Assembly (NCBI GenBank): GCA_035942915.1 | Contig: DASZCR010000069.1 | Span: 1 to 10,212 of the forward strand | Direction: 5' to 3' | DNA length: 10,212 nt | Source: DASZCR01 sp035942915 | GTDB lineage: Bacteria; Acidobacteriota; Blastocatellia; Pyrinomonadales; Pyrinomonadaceae | In this document: positions 1-6,520 of the stretch, piece after piece | Layout of the letters: the number at the start of each line of letters is the position of its first letter | Numbering within the stretch: the stretch's first letter is position 1 | Program-made: the position numbers and the translations under genes | Notes under the pieces: model-generated | Databases searched by the model: none | What the model saw: only the letters and a program-made list of their open reading frames with translations | Told to the model about the DNA's origin: nothing

Positions 1-437
1 CTCGGATTGAGAGTATCTTGACCGAGAATGTTAAAAGCACTCGACGTCCCTCTCACAATGTTATGTCTGAAAACAACATCTTCTATCGTCGCCTGCGGCC
101 CTGAATCTCCTCTCACCGTCAAGACAATCGCATAACCACTCTGCGACTCCAACCAGTTATGCTCAAAGAGATTGCCTTCTATCAGGACTCGTCTCGCATT
201 CTTCACCTCGAAGATGTTCTTGATTGACCATTGCGTGGTGAATCCCTCGGCTCCGGCTTTCCACCGCAGAGGTTTCGAGAAATGGTTGCGACGGACTTCG
301 ATATCTGAGGGAATGACTCCTGTAAGTCCTCCTGCAGCGCCGCCGAACATGACGTTTTCACCGGCCGCTTCTAAGTAGTTATTGATGATTTTGTAGGGGC
401 CGGGGCCGTTCCATCCTCCTATCGCTTGCGAGTCCTG
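1..437. repeat. Near-identical segment shared with 8344-8780 (copy in gene A)
   Basis: Direct comparison at a constant offset of 8343 gives 7 mismatches in 437 positions (138, 206, 247, 249, 294, 360, 366) and no gap. Only two change an amino acid (Val/Leu and Glu/Ala). At 438 identity drops sharply. The segment continues past the left edge, so its other end is unknown in this copy. Confidence 0.95.
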
Positions 438-1091
438 TCCGCGCTCTTTGAAGTCTGCAAAGTAGGAGTCGAGAATGTCGGTCGCGGCGCTGTTGAGTGC
501 CACGCCGCGTTTGACGGCCTGCTCAGGAAAGGCGTGGAGATAGCAGCGGTCAATGACGAGATGGTGCGGCACTTTATCGAGCGTGTTCTGCGCCAGAGAG
601 CCGTCGCCCAATTTGACGAGGTCGAAGAGCGTGACGGTCGCGTCGATGGGTCGGAACTCGATGCCAATGAGGCGATAATGATGCGCGCCGGGCGCGGTCA
701 GCAGAGCGGGGTCGGCGTTACCGGGCGAAACGAGTTTGGGCATCAGCGGCGCGTGCGCGGGGCTGACGCGTGTGCCTGCGGGCGGCAGAGCAGAGTCGGG
801 AGTTGAAGTGCGAATGGTTATCCACGCGTCGCCCGTCTTCTTCGGCAGGATGAAGGGGCCGACGAAAACCGTGCCCGCTTCGAGCACGATAGTGTCGCCC
901 GATTGCGCGGCGTTGAGCACGGATTGGAGGTCTGCCCCGGCCGTCACGTTCCATGTCGCAGCGTGCGTCCTCGAAATGGCCGCGCCGAACATGAAGAGGG
1001 TAAGTAAGGAGATGATGGCGAAACGGAGCAGCGTGTGTGCGAGAGGTCTCTGATATCGTGGTTCGTAAGAAGACGTGCGAAGGATAGACAT
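1..1091 (-). CDS. Secreted right-handed parallel beta-helix protein, paralogue A (3' end off the window)
   Basis: An uninterrupted minus-strand frame runs from ATG at 1091 to the left edge (about 363 codons, no stop seen), so the C-terminus is missing. The N-terminus is a signal peptide: hydrophobic FAIISLLTLFMFGAAI, then a likely cleavage site near THA-A. Mature sequence opens with a GADLQSVLNAAQSGDTIVL-type entry to a beta-helix, then N-rich rungs such as RCYLHAF, NNYLEAAGENVMFGGA and EGNLFEHNW. Such proteins (pectate lyase, AlgG or PL6-like folds) bind, cleave or epimerise polysaccharides outside the cytoplasm; no catalytic residues can be assigned here, so the activity is unknown. I chose ATG 1091 because it gives a full signal peptide and has GTGGGG (1101-1106) nine nt upstream; ATG 992 would remove most of the signal peptide. 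It lies directly behind two GEMM-I aptamers. A paralogue is at 7815-9473. Codons over 1-437 are less GC-rich than the rest of the gene. Confidence 0.9.
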   Translation of the reverse strand, partial: MSILRTSSYEPRYQRPLAHTLLRFAIISLLTLFMFGAAISRTHAATWNVTAGADLQSVLNAAQSGDTIVLEAGTVFVGPFILPKKTGDAWITIRTSTPDSALPPAGTRVSPAHAPLMPKLVSPGNADPALLTAPGAHHYRLIGIEFRPIDATVTLFDLVKLGDGSLAQNTLDKVPHHLVIDRCYLHAFPEQAVKRGVALNSAATDILDSYFADFKERGQDSQAIGGWNGPGPYKIINNYLEAAGENVMFGGAAGGLTGVIPSDIEVRRNHFSKPLRWKAGAEGFTTQWSIKNIFEVKNARRVLIEGNLFEHNWLESQSGYAIVLTVRGDSGPQATIEDVVFRHNIVRGTSSAFNILGQDTLNP

Positions 1092-1103
1092 TCTGAAAAA
1101 CCC

Positions 1104-1197
1104 CACTTCGGTTAACCGGACAATCTCAAGCGGCGCACGGCTTGAGACTCCTGGCTTTGCGGACCCGCATCACTGCGGGGGTGCCTTTGTCGGTGTT
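1104..1197 (-). ncRNA. GEMM-I-like cyclic-dinucleotide riboswitch, proximal and divergent copy
   Basis: Read on the minus strand, this segment keeps the GEMM-I layout: GACAAAGGC, a first hairpin CCCGCA-GUGA-UGCGGG with a GNRA tetraloop (1164-1179), the conserved CCGCAAAGCC strand (1153-1162), a second hairpin with an 8-bp perfect stem UCUCAAGC/GCUUGAGA (1124-1131 with 1140-1147), and the closing AUUGUCCGGUUAACCGAAG. GEMM-I RNAs bind c-di-GMP, or c-AMP-GMP in some variants, and control the gene downstream. The normal GGCAAACC is GGCACCCC here and GGGACGCAAAGCC has become GGGUCCGCAAAGCC, so ligand binding may be altered or lost. The aptamer ends less than 20 nt from ATG 1091, which favours control of translation initiation. 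ACCCC (1178-1182) could pair with GGGGU at the putative Shine-Dalgarno (1100-1104), a possible switching helix (inference). Exact ends are approximate. Confidence 0.75.
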
Positions 1198-1579
1198 GGC
1201 TGTGTGCTCTCGGTGAGAAGAATCGGGGCGAGCGGGAATCTCGGCCGGAGGGCGTCGGCCGTCTTAGTCACAGCCTGTGCTACGAGGTGTGAAAACGCAG
1301 ACGACGAGCGCGACGGCACGTAGCAGAAGGCCGTCGAGATTGAGCGAAGACGTAAGCTGTGTGTGGTCTTGTGTGCTGAAGGAGTAGCGCGGGTGCTGAC
1401 GGAGGAGGTCGAATCCACCGATTGCTCGACAGGGCTTCAAGCGCCTGAGTGGATTCTGACTGCCCGCTTCAAACCGGCGACGCTCGCAATGAAGAGCGCG
1501 AACAAGCTCTCTTGCTCGCTGGCGTGTGAGGAGACCTCGACCGAACGCCTCGACGGCTGAAACTGTGGGCGGCATTCTC
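1198..1579 (-). other. Inter-riboswitch leader, no supported gene
   Basis: About 380 nt separate the two GEMM-I aptamers on the minus strand. Open frames exist (1264-1575 and 1170-1418) but their translations resemble no family I know, are Arg/Ser-rich as expected of random GC-rich frames, and lack a well-placed ribosome binding site. One clear secondary structure is a 9-bp hairpin at 1498-1519 (GCGAACAAG/CTTGCTCGC, one G-U pair, 4-nt loop) without a U tract, so it is not an obvious terminator. The segment may be untranslated leader RNA, the remnant of a lost small gene once under the distal riboswitch, or a small unrecognised gene. Confidence 0.45.
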
Positions 1580-1670
1580 CGACTGCCTTCGGCAACCAGA
1601 CAATCTCTCCGAAAAGAGACTCACGGCTTTGCGTCCCTGCCTCGCGGCAGGTTTGCCCTTATCGTGTACA
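1580..1670 (-). ncRNA. GEMM-I cyclic-dinucleotide (c-di-GMP-I) riboswitch, distal copy
   Basis: The minus strand carries the diagnostic GEMM-I pair GGCAAACC (1650-1657) and GGGACGCAAAGCC (1625-1637), enclosing a 6-bp stem CCUGCC/GGCAGG capped by the GNRA tetraloop GCGA (1636-1651). A second UCUC/GAGA-closed hairpin follows, then the conserved AUUGUCUGGUUGCCGAA ending near 1583. This matches the Vc2/Geobacter-type aptamer in order and spacing, including the tetraloop that docks on the second stem. Such RNAs sense c-di-GMP; variants at the position called G20 sense c-AMP-GMP, and I cannot settle which without an alignment. It lies about 60 nt downstream of a strong promoter and about 490 nt upstream of the beta-helix start codon. 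The sequence after it (GCCGAAGGC, then GGCA...TGCC) could form small alternative hairpins, but no U-tract terminator is visible. Confidence 0.92.
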
Positions 1671-1736
1671 ATCGTCGCCTTGCGAAAGAACTCGGTCGCC
1701 TCACGGTCGCTTCTGACCGAAAACAACCTCATTTGC

Positions 1737-1765
1737 ATTAAACCGTTTTGGCAATGGTTTGTCAA
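1737..1765 (-). promoter_or_regulatory. Sigma-70 promoter for the riboswitch leader and beta-helix gene A
   Basis: On the minus strand TTGACA (1760-1765, perfect -35) is followed by a 17-nt spacer and TTTAAT (1737-1742, close to TATAAT). The surroundings are AT-rich against a GC-rich background. Transcription would start near 1730, giving a leader of about 640 nt that carries both GEMM-I aptamers before ATG 1091. Just inside the predicted transcript a small hairpin, CGGTC/GACCG, is possible around 1704-1719. The promoter lies about 100 nt beyond the asnB stop codon, so gene A can be transcribed independently of the upstream operon. No terminator is obvious between asnB and this promoter. Confidence 0.8.
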
Positions 1766-1869
1766 CTGCTTTTCATCCGCCCCGAAGACGCTTCGCAGAT
1801 GGGTGACCGGGCGGTCGCTTTTCGGCCGTCAAACTATTGATTTTCCTACGCTTACCGGATTAAGGGTGG

Positions 1870-3780
1870 TCAGGCGAGAGTGGTGTCCCAAGCGCGCAGC
1901 CAGAGTTCGAGGACGAGGAGCATCCAGACGCGATGTGGGGCGTCGCCCGCGCCCGTGCGCGCCTCATCTATCAGGCGTTCGACCGCGCCGCGCTCGAAGA
2001 CAGGAGCGAGGCGGCTGTTGTCGGGCGAGAGCAACGTGTCGCGCGCCCACGCGTCGAGGCCATCTTGCAGCCAGCGATAGGCGGGAACCGGAAAACCTCT
2101 CTTCGGACGTTCCAAGACCGTTTCCGGCAGGCGCGACGCGCAGAAGCGACGCAGGACGTTCTTCGTACGGTACTCCTTGCGCCCGATGCGCTTGACCTTG
2201 ACGGAGTTCGGCTGTCGGTTCGCCCATTCGACCAGACGGTAGTCGAGGAAAGGCGTCCGCGCTTCGAGCGAGGTCGCCATCGTCATCTTGTCGGCCTTCA
2301 TCAAGAGGTCTTCGACGAGCCAGGATTTCTGATAGACGGTGAGGAGTTGTTGCAGGGGGTCGCGCGAGGGTGCGGCCGCGTACTGCTCGGAGAGGATGCG
2401 CTCGGAGTCTCGACCATCTGCGCCCGGCCATAACTGATGCTTGTCGCGCTGGTCGAAGTAGCGCGTGATGTGCGGTCGCGCGCTGATGTTCCAGTCGCCG
2501 AGCGGGACGGCCGCGAGTTTCTCTGCGCGACGCTGAAAACTGGCGGGCAGACCGAGTTTAGAGAGCGCCGCCCCCGTCTCCAACAGCGTGCGCGGGACGC
2601 GTTGCAGAGTGCGCACCCTGTCCCACTCGCGCTCCATCTGGTCGAGATTGTAGCCCGCCAGAATCTCGTCGCTGCCCTCGCCTGAGAGCACCACTTTCAC
2701 GTCGCGTCGGGCGAGGCGCGAGACGGCCAGCAGCGGCACGAGCGTCAAGTCGGCCAGCGGCTCGTCGGCCGCGTAAATCACTTCGGGCAACGCGTCGAGA
2801 AACTCCCGGCGGTTGACGACGACCTCGTGATACTGCGCGCCGACATGCTCTGCGACCTGCCGCGCGTAAGGCAGTTCTGAGTAGTAGCCGCCTTCGTCGA
2901 AGCCGACCGAGAAGGTGTGAAAGTTTCTGTGGCCGAGTTCGACGGCCGCCGCCGCGATGGCGCTCGAATCAAGCCCGCCTGAGAGGAAGACTCCGACCGG
3001 CACGTCCGAGGCGACGAGCCGCAGTTCGACCGCATCGAGAAAGAGCGCGGCAAACTCCTTGTCCGTCTCCTCCTCGCTCAACTTCTCGCGCTCGTCGGCG
3101 ACGGCCGACGACTCCCAGTAGCAGACATCTTCCGGCTCGCCGCCCGCCTTGAAGCGCAATAGGTGGCCGGGCGGAAGTTTGCGCACTCCCTCCCAGACAG
3201 ACTCCGGCCCCGGCACGTAGCGAAACGTCAGATAGTCCCACACGGCCTGCCGGTTGACTCTGCGCTCGACCAGACCCGATGCCAGTATCGCCTTCAACTC
3301 TGAGGCGAACAGCAGCGTGCGCCCGTCCCAGAAGTAGTAGAGCGGCTTGACGCCGAGCCGGTCGCGGATGAGAAGCAGGCTGTTTTCGACCTTGTTCCAA
3401 GCGGCGACGGCAAACATGCCGTTCCAGTCCTGAACGGCGCGCTCGCCCGCCTCCACGAGACTGCGGAGGACGACCTCCGTGTCGCTCTGCGTCGCCCAGT
3501 GGCGTTGGCCTCTGTCTTCGAGTCTGCGACGAAGCGCGCGGTAGTTGTAGACCTCTCCGTTGAAGACGACGCCGAGTCCTGACTGCTCGTCCCACATCGG
3601 TTGATGGCCGCCCGCGAGGTCGATAATCGAGAGGCGGCGCATCGCAAAGGCGAAGCCGTCCTGCGCCCACGCGCCCTCGTCATCGGGGCCGCGATGAAGG
3701 ATGGCGTCGTTCATCTTCTGCACGACGCGCAGGCTCTCTGCGCGCGAGAGGTCGCCTGCTACTCCGACGATTCCACACAT
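1870..3780 (-). CDS. asnB: Asparagine synthase (glutamine-hydrolysing)-type amidotransferase, 636 aa
   Basis: Class II glutamine amidotransferase fused to an ATP-pyrophosphatase synthetase domain. The N-terminal glutaminase (about residues 1-200) has catalytic Cys2 in MCGIVGV, the RRLSIID motif (R49), FNGEVYN (74-80) and SDTE (99-102). The synthetase domain has the PP-loop SGGLDSS (267-273), followed by SGEGSDE and a C-terminal RTPFLDYRLVEWA block. The enzyme releases ammonia from glutamine and transfers it to an ATP-activated carboxylate. The start is fixed at 3780 because Cys must follow Met; a longer frame to 3864 would bury it. AGAGGG lies nine nt upstream (3790-3795). It is last in an operon, 16 nt after the SGNH gene. 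Within a glycan locus such AsnB paralogues often amidate uronic acids or other surface-polymer carboxylates rather than make free asparagine; that role is inference from context. Confidence 0.93.
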   Translation of the reverse strand: MCGIVGVAGDLSRAESLRVVQKMNDAILHRGPDDEGAWAQDGFAFAMRRLSIIDLAGGHQPMWDEQSGLGVVFNGEVYNYRALRRRLEDRGQRHWATQSDTEVVLRSLVEAGERAVQDWNGMFAVAAWNKVENSLLLIRDRLGVKPLYYFWDGRTLLFASELKAILASGLVERRVNRQAVWDYLTFRYVPGPESVWEGVRKLPPGHLLRFKAGGEPEDVCYWESSAVADEREKLSEEETDKEFAALFLDAVELRLVASDVPVGVFLSGGLDSSAIAAAAVELGHRNFHTFSVGFDEGGYYSELPYARQVAEHVGAQYHEVVVNRREFLDALPEVIYAADEPLADLTLVPLLAVSRLARRDVKVVLSGEGSDEILAGYNLDQMEREWDRVRTLQRVPRTLLETGAALSKLGLPASFQRRAEKLAAVPLGDWNISARPHITRYFDQRDKHQLWPGADGRDSERILSEQYAAAPSRDPLQQLLTVYQKSWLVEDLLMKADKMTMATSLEARTPFLDYRLVEWANRQPNSVKVKRIGRKEYRTKNVLRRFCASRLPETVLERPKRGFPVPAYRWLQDGLDAWARDTLLSPDNSRLAPVFERGAVERLIDEARTGAGDAPHRVWMLLVLELWLRAWDTTLA

Positions 3781-3796
3781 TGCTGCAAACCCTCTT

Positions 3797-4783
3797 TTAG
3801 AGACCGCTCGTTCGTTCGTACTTGCGCGCGTACTGCAACTGCCCTCGCCAGACTTCGCGCACAATCATCTCGCCGATGGGGCGCGTGTAGTGGTTCGGGT
3901 CGTCGAAGTTGGCGGCGTTCATCGTCACTTCGTTTTCGTAATCGAAGTCGTAGACCGTGCCCATCTCGGCCAAATCTTTTCTGAGCAATTCGTTCTCATG
4001 TTCGAGCCGGAAGTCTGCGACCAGACGACGCGCGTCGGCGTGCGTGGGGAAGATGATGAAGGCGAGTTCGATGCCCTGCTCCCGGCAATAGTCGGCGATT
4101 TTGCGCAACTCCTGTTTGTACTTCGACGGGTAGACGTAACTCTTGTAATACGCGCCCGTCACGTTCTGCAACTGGTCTTGCCAGAAAGCCTCGCGCGACA
4201 TGGTCGGCACGCCCAACTTCGGGTCGGTTCCCGTCAGAGTGCTGTGCGCGCCGTAGAGGGCTGATTCGAGCACGGTGCGGTTGACGAAGTAGAGCGCGGG
4301 ATTCGCTTCGACCGATGTGAAGAGCTTGGCGCGGTCGGTCACGTTGTAGTCGTTGTAGACGTTGAGGCTCAAACCGACGTAGACCTTCTCCAACTTGGTC
4401 CGCCGTGCGGCGAACCAGAAGGTATCTATCATCTCGCGCAGGCTTGCGCCGCCGTAGGCGAAGTTGAAGTAGTCTTCGCCGCTCGCTTCCCTGACCATCT
4501 CTGCGCGCAGGGCGAGCATCCGCGAGTCGCCGAGCAGGATTTTCGAGCGCGGCGCACGCCGGAACTGATTCATCTTCCAGAAGCATGGATTGAGTTGCGC
4601 GGCGGTGCGAAACTTCGTCTCGTCGGAGATGAGAGAGGGCGCGCCGAAGAAGTTGAACGGGTCGGAGAAGAAGACGAACGCCGCGTAGCAGGCGAAGGGG
4701 AGGCTGAAGAGCAGCCCCTTCTTCAGGAACCGGCGTGCCGCTCTCCGCTCAGAACTGGAAATAGATGAACTGCTGCGACTCAT
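3797..4783 (-). CDS. Membrane-anchored SGNH-like protein, AlgJ/DltD-type partner of the MBOAT acyltransferase, about 328 aa
   Basis: From ATG 4783 the protein has a basic N-terminus and one membrane segment (about residues 23-41, KGLLFSLPFACYAAFVFF), then a domain placed outside the cytoplasm. It carries SGNH-type signatures: LLGDSRM (Ser about 87), NFAYGGAS (about 107-114) and a C-terminal DDPNHY with the Asp-x-x-His pair (about 295 and 298). Proteins of this layout (AlgJ, AlgX, DltD, DUF1574-like) act with MBOAT proteins to move acyl groups onto exported polymers; the adjacent MBOAT gene supports this. The start overlaps the MBOAT 3' end by 35 nt, suggesting translational coupling. ATG 4822 (with TGGGGG upstream) and a frame back to 4894 are alternatives, but they only add sequence that reads over the MBOAT gene. 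Exact acyl group and polymer are unknown. Confidence 0.85.
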   Translation of the reverse strand: MSRSSSSISSSERRAARRFLKKGLLFSLPFACYAAFVFFSDPFNFFGAPSLISDETKFRTAAQLNPCFWKMNQFRRAPRSKILLGDSRMLALRAEMVREASGEDYFNFAYGGASLREMIDTFWFAARRTKLEKVYVGLSLNVYNDYNVTDRAKLFTSVEANPALYFVNRTVLESALYGAHSTLTGTDPKLGVPTMSREAFWQDQLQNVTGAYYKSYVYPSKYKQELRKIADYCREQGIELAFIIFPTHADARRLVADFRLEHENELLRKDLAEMGTVYDFDYENEVTMNAANFDDPNHYTRPIGEMIVREVWRGQLQYARKYERTSGL

Positions 4784-6230
4784 TGAATGCGCCGAAGAAG
4801 AGTATGGCGATAACAGTTGCATAGTAAAGCCCCCAGCGCACGGCGGCGGGCTGGCGCGCCAGCGTCTCGCGTCCGCCGCGTCGGCGCTGCGCAAAGTGTA
4901 CGACGAGCAGCAGCGCGACCGCCCAGACGGCGATGATGAAATCCCACTTGTCGCGCCTCATCAGGACGTTCATCTTGAGGAAGGCGAGGCTGCGCACGTC
5001 GGTCGGGAGCGTGCTGAAGCCGTCGAAGAGATGCGTAACGATGTAGAAGGCGTCCGCAAGGCTGTTGGCGCGGAAGAAAATCCACGCGAAACAGACGAGC
5101 GCAAACGTGACGCCGACTTGCACGGCGCGCACAGGCCACTCCCAGACCGTCCCCGTCAGACGCCGCAACATGTTCCCGCCCGTCAGGCGTTGCGCCTGAA
5201 TCTCCGCAATCAGGTAAAAGCCGTTGAGCGCGCCCCAGACGACGTAAGTCCAGTTTGCGCCGTGCCACAGACCGCTGACGAGGAAGGTGAAAAAGAGGTT
5301 GAAGTAGACGCGCGGCGGCGTGCGGCGGTTGCCGCCGAGCGAGATGTAGAGATAGTCGCGAAACCAAGTCGAGAGCGAGATGTGCCAGCGTTTCCAGAAC
5401 TCGGAGATGGACTTGCTGAAGTAAGGCCGGTTGAAGTTACGCATCAGCTTGAAGCCCATCACCTGCGCCGAGCCGAGCGCGATGTCGGAATAGCCGGAGA
5501 AGTCGCAGTAGATCTGGAAGGCGAAGAACACGGTCGCAACTATCAGCGAGATGCCCGTGTAAGAGCGTGGGTCGTCGTAGACGAGATTGACGAAGGGCGC
5601 GAGGCGGTCTGCGATGACGACCTTCTTGAACATGCCCCACAACATCAACTGCAACCCGGCGACGACGCGCTCGTACTCGAAGCGATGCTCCTCGCGGAAC
5701 TGCCACAGCAGGTTCTGCGGTCGCTCGATAGGCCCGGCCACGAGTTGCGGATAGAACATCACGTAGAGCGCGAAGATGCCCGCATGACGCTCGGCCGGCG
5801 TGTGTCCCCTGTAGACCTCGATGGTGTAGCTGAGAGACTGGAACGTGTGGAACGAGAGACCGACGGGCAGCAAGATGCTCAAAAGCGGCGGGACGGGCAG
5901 CGCCAGTCCGGCCATGTCGAGCAGTCCGCGCAGAGACTCGTTGAGGAAGTTGTAGTACTTGAAGACGGCCAGCACGCCGACGTTCGCGCCGATGCTGGCT
6001 ATCAGGTAGAACCGTCTGCGCCGCCCCTCCGAGTTCTCGATGAGGATGCCCGCCACGTAATCGACGAGAATCGTGAAGAACAGTATCAGGATATAGACGG
6101 GGCGGAAGACCATGTAGAAGTAGCAACTGGCCGCCAGCAGCATCATCCAGCGGAAGCGATGCGGCAGCAGGAAGTAGAGCGCCGTGACGACGGGGAAGAA
6201 GATGAGAAAGTGGAGCGAGTTGAAAAGCAT
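4749..6230 (-). CDS. MBOAT-family O-acyltransferase (AlgI-like), 493 aa
   Basis: Multi-pass membrane protein of the AlgI/PatA/DltB family, which passes acyl groups, usually acetyl, across the membrane for polysaccharide O-acylation. It opens MLFNSLHFLIFFPVV, typical of AlgI proteins, and has many hydrophobic segments. Family motifs include YPQLVAGPIERP, FQIYCDFSGYSDIALG, FWKRWHISLSTWFRDYLYI (His about 283) and the catalytic-site block SGLWHGANWTYVVWG (His about 323). Length matches the family. I chose ATG 6230 because homologues begin at this motif; the open frame extends to 6323 but that part lies over hairpins and does not look coding. No strong Shine-Dalgarno precedes 6230. It is first in the operon with the SGNH and AsnB genes and diverges from the glycosyltransferase. 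Confidence 0.95.
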   Translation of the reverse strand: MLFNSLHFLIFFPVVTALYFLLPHRFRWMMLLAASCYFYMVFRPVYILILFFTILVDYVAGILIENSEGRRRRFYLIASIGANVGVLAVFKYYNFLNESLRGLLDMAGLALPVPPLLSILLPVGLSFHTFQSLSYTIEVYRGHTPAERHAGIFALYVMFYPQLVAGPIERPQNLLWQFREEHRFEYERVVAGLQLMLWGMFKKVVIADRLAPFVNLVYDDPRSYTGISLIVATVFFAFQIYCDFSGYSDIALGSAQVMGFKLMRNFNRPYFSKSISEFWKRWHISLSTWFRDYLYISLGGNRRTPPRVYFNLFFTFLVSGLWHGANWTYVVWGALNGFYLIAEIQAQRLTGGNMLRRLTGTVWEWPVRAVQVGVTFALVCFAWIFFRANSLADAFYIVTHLFDGFSTLPTDVRSLAFLKMNVLMRRDKWDFIIAVWAVALLLVVHFAQRRRGGRETLARQPAAVRWGLYYATVIAILFFGAFNESQQFIYFQF

Positions 6231-6520
6231 GTCTGCGGCGTGATGGTTGGCCGAGCCGGTGCGGACGTTCGGTCGGAGCGGTTTCGAGATGCAAGAGGCT
6301 TCTTGCGGGAAGCGCCCCGGCACACAGCCGGGACGCTCTTAGAACTTAGCCCAGAACGCGCCCGCGCGGCAACTACTTTTTCTCGTCGGGCGCAAGCCCG
6401 GCGGCGACCAAAGCGCGCCCGGCGATTCCATGAAAACTTTCGAGGCGCGCATGGTCTGTCCTTGCGGCCGCTTGAGTCTGTGCTTGACAAGCATGCGCGC
6501 CTTGCGGTCTGCTCTGCGTT
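6231..6520. other. Divergent intergenic region between MBOAT and glycosyltransferase genes
   Basis: 290 nt without a credible gene. It contains three hairpins: GCAAGA/TCTTGC (6291-6306), CCCGGC/GCCGGG with a 5-nt loop (6316-6332), and CGGGC-GCAA-GCCCG (6387-6400), plus the long inverted repeat listed separately. The first two would lie in the 5' leader of the minus-strand MBOAT operon. No GEMM-type motif (GGCAAACC or CGCAAAGCC) is present on either strand. I see no convincing sigma-70 promoter for either gene, although at least one should lie here. Confidence 0.6.
6443..6502. repeat. 11-bp perfect inverted repeat with 38-nt spacer
   Basis: AGGCGCGCATG (6443-6453) and CATGCGCGCCT (6492-6502) are exact reverse complements, ending 18 nt before the glycosyltransferase ATG at 6521. 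The spacing could suit a dimeric or looping regulator of the divergent genes, or an mRNA stem. Runs of GCGC are common in this GC-rich window, which lowers the weight, but 11 exact base pairs in a short intergenic region is notable. Confidence 0.55.

Noticed and set aside
1..437. The duplicated block as an insertion sequence or transposon
   Set aside because: Both copies sit in frame within homologous coding sequence, without terminal inverted repeats, target duplications or a transposase.
1264..1575. 103-codon minus-strand frame beginning right after the distal riboswitch
   Set aside because: Unfamiliar, Arg-rich translation; GGAG is only about two nt from the ATG, too close for a normal ribosome binding site; kept only as a possibility in the findings.
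1469..1765. 98-codon minus-strand frame
   Set aside because: Its start lies inside the -35 element of the promoter and the frame runs through the canonical aptamer, so it cannot be translated from that transcript.
6313..6336. CCCGGC/GCCGGG hairpin as a terminator
   Set aside because: No U tract follows on either strand and the flanking genes diverge, so nothing needs terminating there.
6484..6489. TTGACA as a -35 box for the glycosyltransferase
   Set aside because: No acceptable -10 hexamer 16-18 nt downstream; that stretch is GC-rich.
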